Of a stretch of 64,000 nt of DNA, positions 56,561-64,000 are shown piece by piece. The notes beneath the pieces are model-generated. The model had not been told where the DNA came from. It did not search any database and saw only the letters and a list, made by a program, of their open reading frames with translations. The translations under genes and the position numbers were made by a program. The stretch is from Phragmites australis. Taxonomy: Eukaryota > Streptophyta > Magnoliopsida > Poales > Poaceae. The stretch spans positions 17,391,501 to 17,455,500 of the forward strand of contig NC_084928.1 in the NCBI RefSeq assembly GCF_958298935.1, written 5' to 3'. Every line of letters starts with the position of its first letter. Positions within the stretch are counted from its first letter, which is position 1.

Positions 56561-57880
56561 AGACTTAGTATGATGCTAAAACAGTAGTAAGGGAGGAGAA
56601 GAAGGGGTCCTCACCTTTCTTTTATGGTCGAGGAAGGAGGATTCACGGAGAAGACGACGTAGCGCATCACGAGCGGCGGCAGCGGCGGCTCCGGCGAATG
56701 GCGGCGCTCCGGCGACACATGGATAGGGCAGCAGTGACTTCTAGGGCTTGGGGCATGAAATAGGGGTAGGAGAGAGCATACAACACATACTTATAGGGCT
56801 AGGGGTGGCTGGTTGAGGTGGAGTCCAAACCGAACACGAATTGGATTCAAGTTCGAGCCGGTTACGATTTCCTTTTTCGCAGCTCTGTATTCCGAGGATA
56901 ATATCTCTATCGTACGGACTCCAAATTGGATGTTTCTTGATTCTAAATTATAGTACTCGAAAAGATCTACAACTTTGGTAGTCATGGTAACTTCTAAAAA
57001 CGCTATCTTGATTTCCGAAAATGCACCACAAGATATACTATATGAACTCAGACTTATCTGCGCAGCACTGATTTCGGGGGCCATAGCTCCTAGCTCCATT
57101 ATCCAAAAGAGGACTTCCATAGGTTTAAATCGAAGCTCTCAACGAGACCTACAACTTTGCTATTGTCAATATTTGCATTTGAGGCCGTTTTGAACTCCGA
57201 AACTTCATGAGAAGATGAGGCTATCCAGAACTCCGCGAAAATTTACAGATTTCGTGGATCCTTTGTTGGGCCATCTAAAAGACTTGGCTAAGGGTTTGGA
57301 CTTGAGCAAGATTGAGCCCAAATACACTTTTGGTATATCTAGGGTTTAGAAAATAAACTTTTGCAGAGAAATTTGAATATGGTTTGAATTTGAACTGAGT
57401 TTAGAGTGAATTTAAGAAAAACGAAAAATAAGGTTGAACAAGAATAGGAGTAGATAAGGAATTTGAATTTGGATTTGGATAGAATTTGGAGAAAGAGGAG
57501 AGATTGATTTTAAAAAACAATTTGGATAACATTTGAATTGAACTAGAGAAGAATCAGGTATGATCAAGGATTGAATAGATAATAAATTCAAAGATTTTGA
57601 ATTCCAACCATTAAAATCCTTAACTTATTCACTACTGAGTTTTGTAAAAACCTTTTCAAAATCTTTTTCACTCAAAACACCAAAGAGAAAGAAAAGGAAA
57701 AAGAACTCTAATGCATTTACCTAGCTCTAACAAAACTCAGTATGCAATGCACACAAAATAATAACATATACTGATTGATTGATTAAGAAAATAGGTTTTC
57801 AACCTATACTACTGTTGAAGCTATTCAATAATCTTGGAAAATTTTAGAAATTTGAGAAATCTGAAAATCAGGGTGTTAAA
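56560..57880 (-). repeat. Probable LTR fragment (gypsy type)
   Basis: The minus strand begins near 57880 with TTTAACACCCTGATTTTCAG, close to the TGTAACACCC start common in grass gypsy LTRs. An AT-rich first half and a GC-rich second half toward 56600 follow. The antisense ORF near 56791-57120 is a typical false ORF of such LTRs. No partner, PBS or TSD was found. Confidence 0.4.
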
Positions 57881-57889
57881 GGGGGTAGT

Positions 57890-60130
57890 GGGCTGCCTCA
57901 GTCTTACCATCTACTCTGCTCCAGACTTCTGTCGCCGAGGGCTCCAGACAGCTCTGCCCCGTCATGCCCCTCAGCCTCACCGTTGACTCCACCTCTAGCA
58001 TCCACCACTGAGGGGGTAGCAGGCCGCCTCTAGCTTGCATCGCTGAGGGGGTAGCGAGCTACTTCAGCCTCGTCGTCTACTCCACCCCTGACTTCCGCCG
58101 CCGAGGGCTCTGGATGTCTCTACTGATGGTGATATGCCCCAGAGACAATTATAAAGATGATTATATCATACGTCTATGTTAATGTACTTTTAAATAACAT
58201 GTTATTCCAAGAATGGCTACCTTTTACATTGATTGGCAAGTATGTGACTTCTTCATTAAACTCTTTGTTTATTCTTAGTTGATCCCTGGTTGCATATCAT
58301 TGTGATGATACATCAGACCAGCACATGTATTGATTGATGATCATGTTTCATGGATCATAGGTATGGAGATACCAAGTCAATAATGTGAACATTTAAGTTA
58401 GAAAACATGTTATTGGATAGACCCACCTTGAGATACTGCTGAGATTGTTATTTATGATGTGCCATCAGTTGTTATCTTAAATGGTGCATCTGTAGGATCC
58501 TTAGACATGAAATCATCATTGATTCCTAGAATGTGTAGTGGCAAACTTTGAGGCTGTCAAATGCTATTTCATAACGGTTAGTCATAAAGGTAGTTTTTAG
58601 GCTTATCATGAAACATGTCGTGGATGTGAGCGATCAAGATGGAATTTCCCCTCCTTAATAACGGGAGAGATATCTCTGGGCCCCTCGAGATAGTTGGATC
58701 GAGAAAGTGCATGACCATGCCAATATGATTAAAGAGTTAGTCATGATGAATCCACTACTTGATCAAGTGAATGGTCGAGCTATCACAAGGGTGGCACGTA
58801 TCTCACCTTGAGCTTGACTGGTATCGTGAGGCGAAGGGATCGGTGTATGTGTATATCAAGGTTCAGCCGATATGATCTTTTTGTGTATACTAGAGAGTCA
58901 ACATGTCCTTCTAGGAACCGCTATTGATTTCGGTTTGAAAAGGGTTTCCGAGTCGTAACCATTTGTACATGAACCTAACGGGTCACACACTTAATGGGTT
59001 GGAACAAAACATGCAAATTGGATTTGTATATGGGTTTTGATTGGATTATGATCCATGAGAAGTTAGAGTCATAAAGGGCTTCCAACGTGGGAGCCCATCG
59101 GTGAGCTCTATATAAGGAGAGGCATGGGTAGGGCGTGCAAGGATTGAGCCACTCCAAAACCCTGGCCGCAACATTCTACATGATCTCCCAAAACCCTAGC
59201 CGTACGTGCGGTGCTAGCACATTGGCTCGGCGTTTCTGCCCAGTACATGTGGATACCATAGAGCCGCTGCTGCTATTGCGACACTGATCTTCTCGTTGAG
59301 TTGATCATGACGTGTTCGGGACTGGTCGCTGGCCATGACGAACTGGTCGACGTACCTGCTTGTATGATCGCGGAGCACAATGCAACCACTCGGATCTGGT
59401 CTGACAGCACGACACGACCACTCAAAATTGGTCGACTACGCGACAGACCCGATCGAGAGCTGGTCGAGGAACTGCTGGAGGAGCACGACCACCTACTCGG
59501 AGTTGGTCGGGGAGTGTCACCACCTACACAGTGCTGGTCGCGGATCTGATTGAGAAGCTGTTCGAGGCGTTTGACGCGCACGACGTTGGATTGGTCTACT
59601 CCACTCTTCTTCTACTCCACTGCGCGTCGAGCGGTAACGATCTATGATCTCCTACTATGTGGTTTCCTGGGTGAATGCGGCAGAAATTTTTTGTTTTAGG
59701 CTAGCGTAGCCTTCCCGTTACCCTACATCTACCCCGTCACACCCCTCAGCCTCACCATCGACTCCACCTCTAGCATCCACTACTAAAGGGGTAACAGGCC
59801 ACCTCAGCCTCGTTGATGACTCTGCCTCCGGCTTCCACCTCTAAAAGGGTAGCAGGCTGCCTCAGCCTTGTTGTCTATTCAGCCCCTGGCTTCCGCCGCT
59901 GAGGGCTCCGGATGGCTTTGCCTCTGTCACGCCACTCAAACTCACTGTCGACTCTACCTTCGGCATCCACCGTTGAAGGGGTAGTGGGCTGCCTCAGCGT
60001 CAGCATCGACTTTGCCTTCGGCTTCCACCACCGAGGGTTCCAGAAGACTCTGCCTCCATCACGCCCCTCAGCTCTACCTACAACTCTGCCCACTACTTCA
60101 CCGCGATGCTCCGGCTGGTCTAACCTCCGT
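57890..60130. repeat. Degenerate minisatellite, split by a copia solo LTR
   Basis: Arms at 57890-58123 and 59728-60130 are built from recurring words such as GAGGGGGTAGCGGGCTGCCT, CAGCCTC, GTCGACTCCACCTC and CCGCCGAGGGCTC. The GAGGGCTC word recurs at about 57937, 58103, 59901 and 60033, which is 130-190 bp apart once the insertion is removed, with subunits of about 55-60 bp. Translation is Pro/Ser/Arg-rich in all frames; no gene is claimed. Confidence 0.7.
58124..59727 (+). mobile_element. Copia solo LTR (Angela/SIRE-like), TSD TCTAC
   Basis: 1,604 bp with ends TGATGGTGATATGCCCCAGA and CCCGTTACCCTACA, flanked by TCTAC at 58119-58123 and 59728-59732. Internal text ATATCTCTGGGCCC and the TATA-like GAGCTCTATATAAGGAGA near 59102 fit long Angela/BARE-type LTRs. 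The 3' part (59300-59580) repeats a CTGGTCG-centred word. It shares end sequences (ATATGCCC at the start, GCTAGCGTAGCC near the end) with the minus-strand copy at 16216-16735 but is three times longer. It is inserted in a minisatellite. Confidence 0.92.
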
Positions 60131-61760
60131 CGAGTATTGTCATAGGCTCCAAACCATTAGTTTGTTCTAGAAAAAAATAAATAGGGGTTTCTTTGTGGCA
60201 ACTCCAGCAATTTCCCTTTATATTAGTACATTTGTAAAAATATATGGGTTAAGAATGAAACCTGTGGATGCATTAGAAAAGATTATTGTGTACATCTTGT
60301 ATGCTTTCATATACCTTGACATAATGAAATAGACATTTTTAATTATATCCATATATATAGTGAACACTCACCACTAAAAGGTTGTTGCGAGGTATGCAAA
60401 AATTGTTGAATTAGGCTGTTGAAATTGTTGATAGATTTCACGAATTGTTGAAAATTTTAGAAGTTGTTTAAATTAGGTTTTAGAAATTGTTGAACTATGT
60501 TTAGAAATTGTTGTCAATCTTTCAGAAATTGTTGAATTAGGTTTAAAAATTATTTTGGTTTTCAAAAATATTGAGGGAGTGAACAGTCACCAGATAGAGC
60601 CTCCCTAACCAAATATGGAGAGACATTTGTATCGTAATAGCAAATGGTGGTAAGCTAGATTATTTGTCATGTTAATGGTTTGGCTTTACTTGTACGTATG
60701 GCAACTGCAAAAGAATTAATTCTTTTGTACTGAATTGGTCACGTCTTATACTAAAGCACACATTGCCTTTTGCTAGTTGCCATAGCCAAATCCAAAATTT
60801 CTCGGGCAATAATCAAACTATTTTGCTATCTAAGTCATCTAATTTTTGTGTAGAATCATCCGAATTTCTCTATTAGATTAGCTTTGTATATATGTGCCTT
60901 CTTTGAATTCTAATCCAGGTCAAGAATTTGAATCACCAAGGAAAAAAAGTCACCTTGTAAATAGACAATCCCTTTAATCAATGCGCGGGTTAGTTTGGCA
61001 GCTATCTTTGAGTTTTATCTGTCAAAAAATTGAGGTGAGGAACAGAAATAATCTGCAAAATTTCTTATTCAAATTGCGCTAAACAAGAACCAAACTCAAA
61101 GCCTCTTAGCATTTATACTATATTGAATCTTACTCATCGTAAAGTCTAAACTGATGAGTAAAAAAGAACATCAAAATCATAGCACTGTTTTGGTGTTCTG
61201 GATGCCTCCTGGCCCAACCCTAGACACTCTAATATCTTTTTTTCAATCCTACCTCCCATCTCCAATGTAATGAAAACTTGGGTTATACGACATTCAAGAA
61301 CTTGATAGATTCCAATACGTACTTCTCTCTTTATGTGCGGAATTGTGCACGCAACGTGCGTGGGGCCAGGCTATACAGCAATTGCTACTCATGTTTGAAC
61401 ATGTCATCAATCAGCTGGATCAGGGAAAATGTCAAACCAAGAGACATCATTTATTTAATACCAACTTGAAAGCCCCGGAAGTACAAAAGTTCTGTTGTGT
61501 TGTAAAATTATAGCTTGTTGGAGTTAACAACAATAAAGGCAGAATAAAAAAAATAAAAATGGAAACGAGAAAAGAACTATTCTGTAGTGCTTGGATCTTA
61601 TCTTACAAGTCAAAACAATCAGTAGAACTAGCCTTGCCCTGAGCGTTCTCTTTTGCAGATCGATGGTTGGTCTGCGGTGAGGCCAAACAGCATCATCTGT
61701 TGACATCAGTCGTCGTCGTTGGCGTTCTCTTGCATACCTCCACTGGATGCTGCAAATAAG
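60131..61760. other. Intergenic DNA upstream of GT61 copy B
   Basis: 60390-60560 holds loosely repeated GAAATTGTTGAA words (about 25-30 bp apart). 60697-60784 is an inverted repeat (arms TATGGCAACTGCAAAAG and CTTTTGCTAGTTGCCATA) with a 20-bp palindrome CAAAAGAATTAATTCTTTTG at 60708-60727. The last few hundred bases should include the promoter of GT61 copy B; no TATA box could be fixed with confidence. Confidence 0.5.
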
Positions 61761-63950
61761 ATGATGCGAGCCGAAGCAAAGGCGATGAAGACAGCACAAT
61801 TGTTGTCGTCGCCGTGGAAGAGCGGCTATGTTGGGTACAGCCTAATCCTGGGCTTCGTGCTGGTGCTGCTCTACATGATGCTCTCTGCACGGTTCAACTA
61901 CAGCCCACACGGTAATCATTTCATCACGCAATCGTTTGTGTTTAATTTTCTGATTGCTGTAGACTCGCGAAACTCTTGGAGCTTGAAAAGGGGATTCTGA
62001 TTTTCAGTTCTCTGCATGATTCTGATTTGTGCTCATACGCAGATGTAGCTTATGCCGGCCGGCGCAACAACTCTCAACACAGTTAACCCAGTTCCTACAA
62101 AGCGACAGAGAAATCATCAAGAACAAGGTACCCATGATCAAATTTCCTTAGAATTTCTTGGAGTTATTTGCTGTAGATGTGGGGAGTAGGGGAATGGAGG
62201 AACTCAGCAGAAATAAGGTGGCCGTGGCACACGGAACCAACTGCCCGCCTCCAAGGTAAACGTCAGTCCCGTCATGCCTGACAGCAGACATAATCAACCA
62301 CTAAGACCAAGACAAATTCTCCTTCAACATGATACTGATTTCGACCTTCTTTTTTTATGGTTCAGAGGAACAAGAGAAAGGTGAGCAGGAATGGGCAGAC
62401 AATAATCCAAATCGAGGAACAATCAGGTATTTGATGATTCTTTATGTGTTTTCTGAATGTATGTATTTGATCATTCATTATTTGTTTTCTATGCACTGCC
62501 TTATGCGATGAATAATGCCTTCCCGTTTGTCTTTTTTGTTTTGATGCTAGGCAACCAAAGGAACTCTGACAATTGGGAGGAAACGCACCAAACAAAAGGA
62601 AAAAGACACTGTTGAATTCACTGAATTCGGTACAAAACTAGTGCCTTTTGTGTCCTGAAGAACAACTCAGCATTTCACATGTCACATGTAAACTAATGTC
62701 TTGGTACATTATACACGTTGTGATCCTTACATGCTCTTGTAAAAATTGTGACTGAACAGGGGGCGGAACAGATTTTTTTTTCAACAACGTCGCGCACACC
62801 AAGCCGATCTGCGACACGTGGTTTGGCAAGTACGACATCTGCGAGCCGGCCAGCGACATGCGGGCACACGGAGGCGCTGCGGCGACGGTCACAATTGTCT
62901 CTCCGCGCGCACCACTGCGGGAGTGGACGATAAGCCCTACTCACGGAAGTACCTGGACGGCCTGAAGGCGGTCACGGTGAATTCTGTTAGTTCCCAGCCC
63001 CGAGTAAACACAGCAGTGCACGACCAGGCTCAACGTCCCGGCGATGGTGATCGAGCTCGGCAGCCTCACCGGCAACTACTGGCACGACTTCACCGATGTT
63101 TTCGCTCCACTGTTCATCGGCGCGCGGCAGTTCAACGGAGAGGTCCAGCTCCTCGTCGTCAACCTGCTGCCCTTCTGGGTGGACAAGTACAAGAGGATTT
63201 TCAGCAAATTCTCGCGCCACGAGATTGTCGACTTTGACAAGGACGACGGCGCCGTTCGGTGCTACCCGAACGTTATCGTCGGCTACGGCAGCCGAAAGGA
63301 GTTCACAATCGACCCCTCCCTGGACAATACTGGCGGCGGCTACGCTATGGTGGACTTCACCAAGTTCTTGAGACAAGCCTACTCCCTGCCGCGCGACCGG
63401 CCGATCAAGCTCAGCGAGAGTCCTGCCGGTCGACGGCCTCGGATGATGATCCTCCAGCGGACCAACATCCGGAAATTCATGAACCTCCATGAGGTTATCG
63501 CTGACGCGGAGGCCTCCGGGTTCGAGGTGACCGTCACCGGTGACCGGCCGTCCAAGGGCCAGCGACGACGAGTTTGCGCGGGAGGTGAACTCCTTCGACG
63601 TGATGCTGGGCGTCCACGGGGCCGGGCTGACCAACTGCATGTTCCTCCGAACGGGCGCCGTGCTCGTGCAGATAGTGCCGTACGTCCGGCTCGAGGACAT
63701 CGCCCGCACCGACTTCGGCGACCCCGCACACGACATGGGGCTCCGGTACATCGAGTATAGCGTCGCCGCCGAGGAGAGCTCGCTGATGGACGTGTTCGGG
63801 AAGGACCACCCCATGATCAAGGACCCCGTAGCCGTGCACATGAGCGGGTGGGGGAACGTCGCCGTGTGGTACCTGGGGAAGCAGGATGTACGGATGAACA
63901 TAGAGAGGTTCAAACAAGTTCTGAAAAAGGCAATTGAGCACTTTCAGTAG
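61761..63950 (+). pseudogene. GT61 glycosyltransferase, copy B, frameshifted
   Basis: Golgi type II enzyme of the GT61/DUF563 family. Exon 1 (61761-61911) encodes a short cytoplasmic tail and a signal anchor, YSLILGFVLVLLYMMLSARF. A second exon near 62042-62127 reads DVAYAGRRNNSQ, then in another frame TVNPVPTKRQR. Small exons may lie near 62365 and 62552. The main exon starts at 62760: KPICDTWFGKYDICEPASDM, SRKYLDGLKAVTVNS, MVIELGSLTGNYWHDFTDVF, FSRHEIVDFDKDD, SFDVMLGVHGAGLTNCMFLR, GTGAVLVQ-like Val-rich strand, NIERFKQVLKKAIEHFQ and a stop. The signature HGAGLTN is intact, but one-base shifts occur near 62935, 63023 and 63555 and in exon 2. It is either a young pseudogene or affected by sequencing indels. 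Substrate not predictable. Confidence 0.85.
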
Positions 63951-64000
63951 AGAGTTTGATTGAACAAGGTAACACTTTCTTGTTTTTTTTTCGATTCTTT

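Noticed and set aside
56791..57120. 109-codon minus-strand ORF
   Set aside because: It resembles the recurrent false ORF found in gypsy LTRs; there is no domain and the surroundings look like an LTR.
62987..63941. Minus-strand ORFs of 308 and 135 codons
   Set aside because: They are antisense to the GT61 main exon, where high GC leaves all frames open; GT61 motifs are on the plus strand.

Overview
The window is nuclear DNA of a flowering plant, almost certainly a grass (Poaceae), from a repeat-rich and probably pericentromeric stretch. The evidence is a Tat-lineage Ty3/gypsy element with tandem 3'-UTR repeats, CRM-like chromoviruses, Angela/SIRE-like copia LTRs, En/Spm-type CACTA elements with TNP2, DUF4216, Transposase_24-like and Ulp1-like parts, a MULE followed by a plant mobile domain, intron-split host genes, and two broken members of the GT61 glycosyltransferase family, which is expanded in grasses. 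The genus cannot be named from the sequence alone. No tRNA, rRNA, CRISPR or prokaryotic feature was seen.

Layout. 1-11,076: a decayed Tat-like element on the minus strand (5' LTR at about 10,682-11,076, gag, protease, RT/RNase H, integrase, 3'-UTR tandem repeats). It is split by a permuted CRM-like fragment at about 4,065-9,712, whose 1,294-codon gag-pol frame is open. 11,150-15,890: a second, 5'-truncated CRM-like element on the plus strand, interrupted by a 1.2-kb solo LTR with target-site duplication (TSD) GATTG. 15,990-19,310: a GT61 pseudogene interrupted by a copia solo LTR (TSD CTCAT) and by a CACTA element carrying a fragment that resembles protoporphyrinogen oxidase 2. 19,310-23,095: a broken CACTA with TNP2. 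23,096-25,793: 5' part of another Tat-like element. 25,794-27,406: AT-rich DNA with a MITE. 27,407-37,860: a CACTA element complete at both ends (10.45 kb, TSD AGG) with a TNP2-type gene, a TNP1-like gene whose first intron holds an antisense receptor-kinase fragment, and a Ulp1/C48 protease-like module. 37,864-43,557: AT-rich intergenic DNA. 43,558-44,709: the one intact host-type gene, a PHD-finger protein on the minus strand. 44,900-48,696: a MULE with a nearly open transposase (two nonsense codons) and a truncated plant mobile domain. 48,697-54,805: an antisense CACTA scrap, then the 5' end of an LTR element with a 3.4-kb LTR and a non-gag first ORF. Its LTR holds a 1.5-kb solo LTR (TSD ACGTG). 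54,806-61,760: degraded LTR-like and minisatellite DNA with a 1.6-kb copia solo LTR (TSD TCTAC). 61,761-63,950: a second GT61 gene with its exon structure recognisable but several frameshifts.

Reading of the locus. Two GT61 copies on the same strand, about 43 kb apart, suggest an old tandem pair pushed apart by nested transposons. Four solo LTRs with perfect TSDs record LTR-LTR recombination. Two CACTA elements carry pieces of host genes. Apart from the PHD gene and the GT61 remnants, nearly every coding-like segment is transposon protein.
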